Source of the DNA: Spirochaetota bacterium
GTDB taxonomy: Bacteria > Spirochaetota > UBA12135 > COTS27
Assembly: GCA_013426755.1 (NCBI GenBank)
Contig: AP019861.1
Coordinates: 1,662,454 to 1,726,453, forward strand
Direction: 5' to 3'
DNA: 64,000 bases
Shown here: piece after piece, positions 17,764 to 27,000 of the stretch
Layout of the letters: the number at the start of each line of letters is the position of its first letter
Numbering within the stretch: position 1 is the stretch's first letter
Translations under genes and position numbers: made by a program
The notes under the pieces: generated by a model
What the model was told of the DNA's origin: nothing
What the model saw: only the letters and a program-made list of their open reading frames with translations
Databases searched by the model: none

Positions 17764-20697
17764 ATGTATAAAGACCCCGATAATACGCCAGCACGAAGCC
17801 GTGTGGAAGAAACCGCATCCAAGCTCTTAAGAGAAAAGAAAATGTCCGCGTTGCCATCCAATTTAGCATCTACACAGCGAGAAAGCAATCTCTCCACCAA
17901 AACCAACCTCCCCATCAAAAAGACTCATGATAGATTCGTACAATTAATAAAAAAATACAATGCCTATTATTATGAAAAAAGTGAACCCTTGATATCTGAT
18001 CGGAAATACGATCGGTTGTTTAAACGGCTAATTGCTTTAGAAGAAAAGTATCCCCATCTCAAAACGATCGATTCACCTACAAAAACAGTCGGCTCCGCTC
18101 CAAATTTACAGAAAGGACAAAAAACCACGCACCCTATCCGAATGCTTTCATTGGAAAATGCAATGAATGAAGCGGAATTGGAAAATTTTTTTCATAAACG
18201 TGAAAAAGACTTGGGTACAAAATTTACAGAGTACTGTGTCTCACCCAAATATGACGGACTTGCTATACAATTAGTTTATGAGCATGGAAAATTGAAATCG
18301 GCTAGTACACGAGGTGATGGAACTATTGGTGAAGAGGTTTTACACAATATTGCATTGATTGAGGCTATTCCCAAAACGCTTGCTGCGGCAGAATTGGAAA
18401 CAATTGCTAAAAAGATTGAAACTACTTCTAAAACGCCTGCTACGGATAAATTATCAATAATTACTGAAAAAATTGAAACTACTTCTAATACTGAATCCAC
18501 TTCTAAGACGTTTGGTGCAGATAACACTACTTCTAAAACGTCTGCTATGGATAAATTATCAATAATTACTGAAAAGATAGTGGTTAATGGTGAAATTATT
18601 ATGGGGAAAGAGCATTTTGCCGAACTCAATAAGGAAATCAAAGAAAATTATGAACAGAATCTCAAAGCATACAACGAAACATTGAAACATGAAACCACAG
18701 CAATTGAAACTGCAACAACAACTAAACTAGCAGCTGCTAAACGTTCAGAGCACAACAACGTAAAAAATGAAGTATCAAAGCAGAAAAAAATCAAGAGCCT
18801 TCCCAAACTGAATCTTCTTTCAAATCCTCGTAATGCAGCAGCCGGCATTATTCGTCATCTGAATGCAGATGAAAAAAAATTGAAAAAATTACAATTCTTT
18901 GCTTACAATCTATTCGTAATAAAAAAAACAACCAAAAATATCCCCTCAACAGAAGCGAATACCCGCACTGAACCTGCTAATCTCCCCATTGAGCCTACGA
19001 ATGCTTACACAAAGCCTGCGAACGCCCATAGCGAACCTGCAGATCTCCTCACTAAGCCTACGAATACCCGCACTGAACCTGCTAATATTCCCATTGAGCC
19101 TACGAATGCTTACACAAAGCCTGCGAACGCCCATAGCGAACCTGCAAATCTCCTCACTAAGCCTACGAATACCCGCACTGAACCTGCTAATCTTCCCATT
19201 GAGCCTACGGATATTCATACTGAGACCGAATATATCAATCCGTATTCACATTATGAAGGATTTCAAGCGCTAAACCGACTTAATTTCAATAAAAGTAATA
19301 ATCACAATGCCTATTCACGTTTATGTAAGACATTGGGTATGGTAAAGGAATATTATAAAAGTATTGAAGAAAAGCGTGATGATCTTGATTTTGTATTAGA
19401 TGGAGTCGTTGTAGAGATTAATAAAAATCATTATCGCAAATCCTTAGGTATTGTAGGAAAACGTCCTAGGTATGCGATTGCATTGAAATTTCCACCTGAA
19501 ATCAAAGAAACGATTTTAACGGACGTTATTTTTCAAGTTGGACGAACAGGTCTTATTTCTCCTGTTGGCATCGTAGAACCGGTCACATTGTCTGGTGCGG
19601 AAGTCAGACGTGTGACGCTTCACAATAAATCTGAAATTGACCGCCACGGCTTAAAAATAGGTGTGACGGTTAGAATCACGCGCTCAGGAGACGTCATTCC
19701 CAAAATCTTATCCGTTGTCCCAACACAACAACACAACAAAGAAAAAACCACACCTCCCAATCAATCTATCAAAAATAAAACCACAAATAAAACCACGAAT
19801 AAAACCACAATTTCCAATCAATCTATTGAAAAGGAGGCTATAAAAAATCATAAATCACAAAAAACGGTTGTTATTTCCAATCCACCTGTTTTAAAAGACA
19901 TTATCTTTCCTACAAAATGTCCCGCTTGCGGATCGAAATTGACTGTTTCCGCAACGAATATTCACGTCTCATGTCCCAATTTTCAATGCAAAGCACAGCA
20001 ATTAAGACGTATCGTCTATTTTGCTTCTAAACCTGCTATGAATATTGAAGGTGTCGATGAACGTCTTATCGAAGAATTGCTGGCTAAAAATCTGATCTCA
20101 CAAGCCGCCGATTTATATACGCTTACTGAGGAAGATTTATTTCAATTGGAGCGAATGGGAGAAAAACGAGTCCAAAACATCATTGCCTCAATACAAAACT
20201 CTAAACAAACAACGCTTCCTAAATTGATCTATGCTTTAGGAATTCCTAATGTCGGCGAACAAACGGCGCAATTGCTCGCTCAAACCGCTAAGTCTATCAC
20301 AGCTCTATCAGCAATGAATAAAGAAACCTTAGCGTCTTTGCCTGATCTCGGTGAAATCACCGCTACCGACATCCATGACTTCTTCCTTAACTCCGCTAAT
20401 CGCTTGTTTATTGAGAATCTCATTGAATTCGGTATTAATCCCGTCTTTAAAGAACAAAATCAAAATTCACCTCTTGCCCAGAAAACAATTGTTTTTACAG
20501 GGACTTTAACAACACTACCACGACGCATTGCTAAGGAAAAGGTGATTGCCTTAGGTGGAAAGGTTGCAGCAGCTCTCTCAGCACAGACAGACTATTTAAT
20601 CGCAGGAGCCAACGCAGGTAGTAAACTTAAAAAAGCACAAGCACTCAATGTAGACACGCTCACAGAAGAACAATTTCTTGCACTTATCGCTAAATAA
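17764..20697 (+). CDS. ligA: NAD-dependent DNA ligase with four insertions (977 aa)
   Basis: LigA seals nicks in duplex DNA using NAD, in replication and repair. The Ia domain (YYYEKSEPLISDRKYD), adenylated Lys162 in KYDG, TRGDG (Arg183), NPRNAAAG, KFPPE (Lys575), the QVGRTG oligonucleotide-binding region, a Cys4 zinc finger (C719, C722, C737, C742), the helix-hairpin-helix region and a BRCT domain (about 902-977) are all visible. Usual length is near 670; the excess sits in low-complexity inserts at about 205-271, 300-345, 395-490 (35-residue repeats) and 655-708. Two NAD-contact positions are unusual. Ser160 stands where Escherichia coli has Glu113, and Glu551 (DGVVVEI) stands where it has Lys290 (DGVVIKV). 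I chose ATG at 17764 because AGAGGTGG lies 6-8 nt before it; an in-frame GTG at 17755 overlaps that ribosome-binding site. Confidence 0.93.
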   Translation: MYKDPDNTPARSRVEETASKLLREKKMSALPSNLASTQRESNLSTKTNLPIKKTHDRFVQLIKKYNAYYYEKSEPLISDRKYDRLFKRLIALEEKYPHLKTIDSPTKTVGSAPNLQKGQKTTHPIRMLSLENAMNEAELENFFHKREKDLGTKFTEYCVSPKYDGLAIQLVYEHGKLKSASTRGDGTIGEEVLHNIALIEAIPKTLAAAELETIAKKIETTSKTPATDKLSIITEKIETTSNTESTSKTFGADNTTSKTSAMDKLSIITEKIVVNGEIIMGKEHFAELNKEIKENYEQNLKAYNETLKHETTAIETATTTKLAAAKRSEHNNVKNEVSKQKKIKSLPKLNLLSNPRNAAAGIIRHLNADEKKLKKLQFFAYNLFVIKKTTKNIPSTEANTRTEPANLPIEPTNAYTKPANAHSEPADLLTKPTNTRTEPANIPIEPTNAYTKPANAHSEPANLLTKPTNTRTEPANLPIEPTDIHTETEYINPYSHYEGFQALNRLNFNKSNNHNAYSRLCKTLGMVKEYYKSIEEKRDDLDFVLDGVVVEINKNHYRKSLGIVGKRPRYAIALKFPPEIKETILTDVIFQVGRTGLISPVGIVEPVTLSGAEVRRVTLHNKSEIDRHGLKIGVTVRITRSGDVIPKILSVVPTQQHNKEKTTPPNQSIKNKTTNKTTNKTTISNQSIEKEAIKNHKSQKTVVISNPPVLKDIIFPTKCPACGSKLTVSATNIHVSCPNFQCKAQQLRRIVYFASKPAMNIEGVDERLIEELLAKNLISQAADLYTLTEEDLFQLERMGEKRVQNIIASIQNSKQTTLPKLIYALGIPNVGEQTAQLLAQTAKSITALSAMNKETLASLPDLGEITATDIHDFFLNSANRLFIENLIEFGINPVFKEQNQNSPLAQKTIVFTGTLTTLPRRIAKEKVIALGGKVAAALSAQTDYLIAGANAGSKLKKAQALNVDTLTEEQFLALIAK
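18958..19217 (+). repeat. 105-bp tandem repeat inside ligA (about 2.5 copies)
   Basis: The units start at 18958, 19063 and 19168. Each encodes 35 residues rich in Pro, Thr, Asn and Glu (motifs TRTEPAN, IEPTNAYTKPAN, HSEPA). The insert falls in the region just before the conserved segment that leads to DGVVVEI. Confidence 0.9.
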
Positions 20698-20840
20698 GCA
20701 TCCTAAGTGTACCCCAATCATCCTAAGTATGCAATCCTAAGTACCCCAATCATCCTAAAGATACCTACCTAATGCTTAAATGTCCTAATATTCAATTATT
20801 CAACTATTTAATATTCAATTGACTGCTACCAGCAATTGAT
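20698..20840. repeat. Short repeats after ligA
   Basis: ATCCTAAGT occurs several times between 20700 and 20760, alternating with CCCCAATC. Pieces of ATTCAAT/ATTCAA follow near 20790-20822. No strong terminator hairpin is visible after ligA. Confidence 0.5.
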
Positions 20841-20906
20841 CGACTTTTGCCACTATTATTTCACTCACCCACTCACTAGTAGTACTGCGTTCATCAAATT
20901 TTATCT

Positions 20907-21120
20907 ATCACTACTATTCTATTCATCACTACTATTCTATTCACCGATACTATTCTATTCATCACTACTATTCTATTCACCGATACTATTCCATTCATCA
21001 CTACTGTTCTATTTATCAATAGTATTCTATTCACCGCTACTATTCTATTTAATCGCCACTATTCTATTCATCAATAGTATTCCATTCACCGCTACTATTC
21101 CATTCATCAATGGCATTCCA
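20907..21120. repeat. Twelve-copy 18-bp tandem array upstream of lnt
   Basis: The units start every 18 nt from 20907 (one is 19 nt). They alternate between an ATCACTACTATTCTATTC type and an ACCGATACTATTCTATTC type, so the true period is partly 36 nt. Toward lnt the units decay (ATCAATAGTATTCCATTC). The array is open in one frame, but I see no sign that it is a gene. Confidence 0.88.
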
Positions 21121-21158
21121 CTTATAAATTAATCCCTATAAGGAAAACTCTTTCATCG

Positions 21159-21164
21159 TATAAT
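21159..21164 (+). promoter_or_regulatory. Possible -10 box for lnt
   Basis: TATAAT lies 35 nt before the lnt ATG. No good -35 is seen at the right spacing, so this is weak. Confidence 0.25.
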
Positions 21165-21198
21165 TAATAGAGCTATCTTTGTCACGATTGTCTTTGTC

Positions 21199-23193
21199 AT
21201 GAATTCCCCCGCGTCCGCCACATTTAAAAAAAACCTGCTCAGCTGGGTGAAATCTATACTTCTTACCCTTCTCTCCGTTGTCTTATTAACACTCAGTTTT
21301 CCAAATTTCAACGGTTTTTACTTAGCTTTTATAGCACTTGTACCCTTATTTATTATCATTGAACGAAAGAGTTTTCTGCAGGCGTTATTTTGTCTCGAGT
21401 TGTTCGTTGTATTATTTTATGGCTATTTGATGTGGTGGGTAGATATTTTTCATCCGCTTGCTCTACCTGGTCTTATTTTTTATTTATGCCTCATTTATGT
21501 GGTCCCGTTTGCTATTTACCGCGCTATTCGAGGCCGCTACACTCATGTTTACGACCCACTTCTTCTTGCCATTCTTTTTACGTTGTTAGAATACGCCAGA
21601 GGACTCGGATTTCCACGATTCCAATATGGAGCGATTGCTTACAGTCAATACTCCTTCCTTCCATTCATTCAAATAAGTGAAATTACAGGATTCTTAGGTG
21701 TATCATTCCTACTCTACCTCACCAATAGCTTTATCGCTCATCTCTTATCACAATTAGAACGACTTGAACTGAAAGCAAAAGTACATTTCAAATCGTTATT
21801 GGGTGCATTTTCTTATATATTTTTCAATCGTATCTGGATTATCATCATTATTCTCTCATTGAATCTCATATACGGATTTACGCGCCTCAATCAAATTCGT
21901 CAATCGACACCACAAGAACAAAAACCCTTTAACGCCACTCTCATTCAACCCTGGTTTGATTACAATATCACTGAAAATAGACTTCCAATTCTAACGCAAA
22001 AACTCTTTAAAATCACAGAAGCAAGTCTCCATATATCCAACGAAACTTCCATTTCTGATCCATTATCCACCCCAGATAATAATCTCACACCCACCGATCC
22101 CACTACTTCTGAAAATACCCCACCTCCCCCCCAAAAAAACAATCTCCCACCCCCCGATGACAACCCCAATCATAAATCGCAAAAAAATATTCCTGATCTC
22201 ATCGTCTGGCCAGAAAGTGCCATAGACGTTTATTATAAATATGAACTTGATAACATTATTCCCAATAAAGAAACCCTATCTAGCCCCACAGCCGCCTATA
22301 CAAAAGCCATTTACGACTTCCTAAGAACACTAGGCGCCCAATACAATACCACTTTCTTAGCGGGAGGATTTAGCCTTGAACCGATCACTAAAATTGTTAC
22401 CAAATCCACTCCGTCGTCCTCACCAGAAGACGAGCCAGCAACCCCTACTTCACCCGATCAAAACGATCTAGAAACCACTGCGCCTGATGACGTTTCCAAA
22501 TTAAAAAATCCAGAACTTGAGACCATTACGATTGGATACGAAAAATACAACGCCGCTCTGCTCATCGATACAAATGGACTCGTTTCAGACTGGAGTGGCA
22601 AAGTGCACCTCGTACCCTTTGCAGAATATTTCCCATACACGCATATTCTTGAAAAATTCCCCTTTCTCCACCAAGTCCTAAAAGAAGCCCGCGCCAGCCA
22701 ATTCACTCCTTACAACCAATATAAAGTCTTCGATCACAACAACGTTCCCTTTTCAGTTCTTATTTGCTATGACGACACTTTCTCTGATCTCAGTCGAACA
22801 TTCACCATTGCAGGAGCACAATTTCTTATTGTCATCACTAATGACGCCTGGAGCTACTCAGAACGATCGCAAAACATCCATTACGCTTTTAGCCTATTTA
22901 GAGCAATTGAAAATAGACGCCCCATTCTACGCGTAGGTAACGCAGGCGTCACAGCTCTCATTGACCCACAAGGACGCGCCCATCACTCGCTCCCCATGTT
23001 TGAGGAAGGATTTGCTTCCGTCTCTTTCTATCCACAGTCTAATGTGACGTTTTTTACATCTTTTGGAGATTGGTTTATTTTCCTGCTGGCATTTGTTCTG
23101 ATTCTCTTTGTTGCGCCTTTTACGATTTCTCGCTATTTCATAGGACTCTTGCCCCGTATAATAAAGCTGTTCTCACCTAAAAAACAACGCTAG
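21199..23193 (+). CDS. lnt: Apolipoprotein N-acyltransferase, enlarged (664 aa)
   Basis: Lnt N-acylates the amino-terminal cysteine of lipoproteins in the inner membrane, the last step of lipoprotein maturation in diderms. About six hydrophobic segments occupy residues 10-230 (for example LLTLLSVVLLTLSF and FYLAFIALVPLFII). A carbon-nitrogen hydrolase domain follows, then a C-terminal membrane segment (WFIFLLAFVLILFV). The catalytic triad reads Glu339 (IVWPESA), Lys468 (SGKVHLVPFAEYFPY) and Cys523 (LICYDD), corresponding to E267, K335 and C387 of Escherichia coli Lnt. Two low-complexity inserts enlarge the periplasmic domain: about 275-333 (Pro/Asn/Thr/Asp-rich) just before the catalytic Glu, and about 400-445 (Ser/Pro/Asp/Glu-rich) before the Lys. 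No clear Shine-Dalgarno is visible. Its placement next to a giant lipoprotein gene and near five others fits a lipoprotein-heavy lifestyle. Confidence 0.93.
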   Translation: MNSPASATFKKNLLSWVKSILLTLLSVVLLTLSFPNFNGFYLAFIALVPLFIIIERKSFLQALFCLELFVVLFYGYLMWWVDIFHPLALPGLIFYLCLIYVVPFAIYRAIRGRYTHVYDPLLLAILFTLLEYARGLGFPRFQYGAIAYSQYSFLPFIQISEITGFLGVSFLLYLTNSFIAHLLSQLERLELKAKVHFKSLLGAFSYIFFNRIWIIIIILSLNLIYGFTRLNQIRQSTPQEQKPFNATLIQPWFDYNITENRLPILTQKLFKITEASLHISNETSISDPLSTPDNNLTPTDPTTSENTPPPPQKNNLPPPDDNPNHKSQKNIPDLIVWPESAIDVYYKYELDNIIPNKETLSSPTAAYTKAIYDFLRTLGAQYNTTFLAGGFSLEPITKIVTKSTPSSSPEDEPATPTSPDQNDLETTAPDDVSKLKNPELETITIGYEKYNAALLIDTNGLVSDWSGKVHLVPFAEYFPYTHILEKFPFLHQVLKEARASQFTPYNQYKVFDHNNVPFSVLICYDDTFSDLSRTFTIAGAQFLIVITNDAWSYSERSQNIHYAFSLFRAIENRRPILRVGNAGVTALIDPQGRAHHSLPMFEEGFASVSFYPQSNVTFFTSFGDWFIFLLAFVLILFVAPFTISRYFIGLLPRIIKLFSPKKQR

Positions 23194-24042
23194 CCTTCAC
23201 TTCCAGACCTTCACATTACTTCGGTCTTCTTATCTTATCCCCTTCATATAACGGATTAAATAGCCCATCACCAGCAACTAAGCACCTCCACTCTCTGCTT
23301 GCTACAGCAAAATCGCTCCGCTAAGCTCCTCACATCACTTCTAAAAAATCTCTTACTGATAAGGGACGCTGCACTAAGACGCACTAGCCTAACCATTGGC
23401 TAAAACGCACACTCCCAGTTCTCATCTTTGACACGCAGCACGACTGATTTAGAATCTTTTTGATATTTCTAAATTGGTGCTGTGCATTCTCAACGCTAAG
23501 CGTAACTCAAAATTATTTTCTTAACATTCTGCTATTTATTTATTAATACAACTAACATAATGAGGAACTAGATTGTCTTCATTGCCTTACGTATCACAGG
23601 CTCGTATAGACAATATAACACAGGTAAAATATGAAAGGATTTTTAAAGCTTTTTTTCTTATAAACCTCTATTTATTAGATAAAAACAATTGTCTTATCTT
23701 AAACCTTAACCATTTTGCTTTAATAATTGAACTTTATCTAACAAAATCACTCATGCACTACGCTCGTAAAATCTTTAGTTTTATTTACATATGAAATCAC
23801 TTCTACCCTGATCTAATCATCTAGTATCTTATCCAGATCCTAATACCCCCCTTAAAAGACACTTAGCCCCCTGTAAAAAACTTCTGTCTCTTTTTAGCAT
23901 GTCTATCATGAACGTTCTATCCCCCCCTATTCGTAACGTCATAACGAATACCCTAGCATACATTGGAGACATTGGAGACATTAGAGACATTAAAAACAGC
24001 TCAGCCACTAGCCACTTACCTTTTATCAATATCCGCTTTTTA
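23194..24042. other. Intergenic region between lnt and the giant gene
   Basis: The region is mostly AT-rich and without a convincing gene. A small hairpin (TAGCC/GGCTA, 23385-23402) is present. From about 23812 the reading frame of the giant gene is already open. Its upstream ATGs at 23899 and 23908 are alternative starts. A reiterated GACATTGGA/GACATTAGA stretch (about 23961-23990) lies just before the preferred start. Confidence 0.5.
23428..23455 (+). promoter_or_regulatory. Promoter candidate upstream of the giant gene
   Basis: A perfect TTGACA (23428-23433) is followed after 16 nt by TAGAAT (23450-23455). It would give a leader of roughly 450-580 nt, depending on which start is used. Confidence 0.4.
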
Positions 24043-27000
24043 ATGATAGGGGTTCGTAGCTTTATTTCTTTACTCGCTGGCATTCTCTTTGTTTCGTTAC
24101 TCATTCAGTGTGGTCCTGCTGCAAAAATTTCTGAACCAACCCTTAGCCAAGATAAGACAGCCATTGATCTTATCATGCAGGTCTATGATCCTAAGGACCC
24201 CGACGCCCTTATCCTAGAAAGCGAGCCTATTCTAGCCAATAGAGAAGACAATAAAGATGTTATCATTCCTTTTTGCTTAGAAGACTACACGCTCACCCCC
24301 CGTGTCGTTGTCAATCAACCCTCCGATACACCCATAGAAAACGTTATCTTTGAAGAAGAGGTGACCATTGCTATTGATAGCGACCTCTCCGATTCGCTAA
24401 CAAGGACCGCTTCAGGCTTTTTTCGTCAAGTTTACCACCTCGTTTATCCCGAAGAATTTAATTTTACTTATCTATTTAACGTTGTCATTTCATGCGCCCC
24501 AGCCCTTCACATCAGTTTTAAAGATTTTAGTCTACCAGAAAATTTAGACAGTACGGTCGTTGATAACAAACTTTTATTAAATCCGCAAACTTCTTCCTCA
24601 GTCGCTCCAGAAATCACTCTAAATCCATGTCTTACTTATATTCCAACGTTAACTTACTTTGAAGCCGAGCAAGAGTCTTCTGATATTTCTATCCGTTTGC
24701 TAGACACCTCAGACCCCGTTGATATCTCTAAGCCCGGTGTTTATAAGCAATTTTACGCCATCACCAATGCCTATGAATACAGCACGGTCTATCAATTTAA
24801 TATCAAAATCCAGCCATGCCCACCCCAACTTACTATTACACTTCAAGACGTTAATAGTGAGATAATTGATCTAAACAATGATCAAAGTCCAGATCATAGC
24901 CTCACCATCACTTATAGCGAAACGCCTCCTAATGACCCCTTGACGCTCAGCGTCCCTGCCTGCGCTCCCTATAATCCACTACTCACTTATCGTGAAAATA
25001 CGATCGTTCAAACTACAGGATTTACGCTTACAAAAAATACCGATCTTCCCGTAGTCGATCCGAATACACCAGCTAGCTACCCACAGAGTATTACCGTATC
25101 CTATGATGATGCTAATGAAAGCAATATCACTTTTAATTTCAACGTCATAACCGTTTCATGCGCTCCCACCCTCGCCCTTACTCTCATCAATGAATACGAT
25201 CTTCCCATAGATTACGATCAGAACCAAGAACCCGATTATAGCCTAACTCTCACCACCACCCCAGACATGTCCATGCCGCTCATCAGTCTGCCCCCGCCAC
25301 AAAAAGAACCCGATCCGCCAGTCCCTACTCTTTCCGTGCCTATCTGTGAGCAATACAGTCCCAATTTTATTTACTATGAAAATGCTATTGCACCTCCTGC
25401 TACAAGCACTGTCTCTACGAACCTCTCTACTATCACGCCCAATATGTACGCAGCAGGAGATTATCTGCAGACCCATCACGTCACAAATGCCTACGGCATT
25501 ATCACTTCATACGCATTTATCCTAACGGTCACAAATACTAATTCCGCTTGTAGTGATACTCTTAGAATCACCCTCAATGACACATTAGACAATCCCATCA
25601 TTCCTTCAGATTCATCAACACCACTTATTTTCGTCATCTATCCCAATTCCCCTGCAAACGAGATTACCCTGCCAGCCTGTGCTCCTTACAATCCCAGTTT
25701 CAACGTTCTAGTCAATAATAACCCCTCTCCAAATATAGCTGTTTCAGACAATACCCTCACTTCATCAGTTGCCCCATTCTCACCAGGCCGCTACGATCAG
25801 TCTCACACCACAACCGACTCCTCAGGACAAATAACAACGTACTTATTCTCCGTCGTCACACTTCCATGCAGTCCAACGCTCAATCTTTCTCTAATTAATA
25901 ACAGTAACAGTAATATTAATGATGACTCTAATAGTAATTACCAATACACCCTCCTTCCTACCATTGCTTCCAATGCCACGAATAATATTGCTTTTCCAAA
26001 TTGTGCTAGCTACAGACCCACATTCACCTATGTAGAAAACGCTATCACCATTCCCTCAGCAATTATTAAAGATACTTCCTTAAACCCTGTCAATCATACC
26101 CCAGGTGCCTACGTACAAAATATTGTCGCCACCAATCATTACGGAGTAAAGTTTGAATTCTCGTTCCAAGTTATCATTCCAGCTTGCCGTTCACAATTAG
26201 AAATTACCCTGCTCACCCCCGTTAATAATACGCCCATTGATCTAAACCAAGACAATACTCCAGATCACACCTACCTCATCGAACGCAATGACACGATCAC
26301 GCTTCCACCGTGTAGCCCTTATGAACCACAATTTGCTTATCTCGAGAACAATCAACGCATTACAATTTTTTCAATCGCCACAAATAATTCACCCGCCATT
26401 GATCTTTACAATGCAGCCACATATCCTCAGGAGTACGTCATCACCAATGCTAAGAACTTACCCATTAACTTTAATTTCAATGTTATTGTTCCACCATGCG
26501 TACAAAATCTTAGCCTCACACTTAATGACTTTAACGGTAACCTCATTGATCTAGACCAAGACAGCACCGGCGATTATAAATACAACATCTCTCCGCAAAC
26601 GACGTCTTCAATCAAACTTCCATTGTGCGCCCCTTATGATCCTAATCTTACCTACCTAGAAAACGCCACCCCCAATGCGCTAGCAGAGATAAGTTCTAAT
26701 ACAGAGAGCCCTGTCATTGCTAGTCAAGCAGGAAATTATTTACAAAAACATACCATTACCAATGAACTAGGACGGATAACTCCTTTCACGTTCACTATAG
26801 ACGTCGAAAGCTGTCTTCAGACACTTCACATCACATTATTGAACGTTGATAAAACAGCTCCTCTGGCAGGTATTTCCACGACCCTAATCACGGAAGCGCA
26901 AAATCAAACGATAATCATACCGCCCTGCGCTCCTTATCACCCCACTTTAGCTTATTATGAAAACGATATAAAACGTTCAAGTGCTACCATCAGTACAAAT

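Noticed and set aside
20836..21132. 98-codon open frame with FYSSLLFYSPILFYS repeats
   Set aside because: It is the translation of the 18-bp intergenic array. An 18-bp unit keeps all frames periodic, and there is no ribosome-binding site or homology I recognise.
23385..23402. Hairpin TAGCC/GGCTA as lnt terminator
   Set aside because: The stem is only 5 bp with an 8-nt loop, has no T-run, and lies 190 nt after the stop.
23573..23794. 73-codon frame starting with TTG after GAGGAAC
   Set aside because: A ribosome-binding-like sequence exists, but the start is TTG, the product is low-complexity and hydrophobic, and nothing in context supports it. It remains possible but unsupported.
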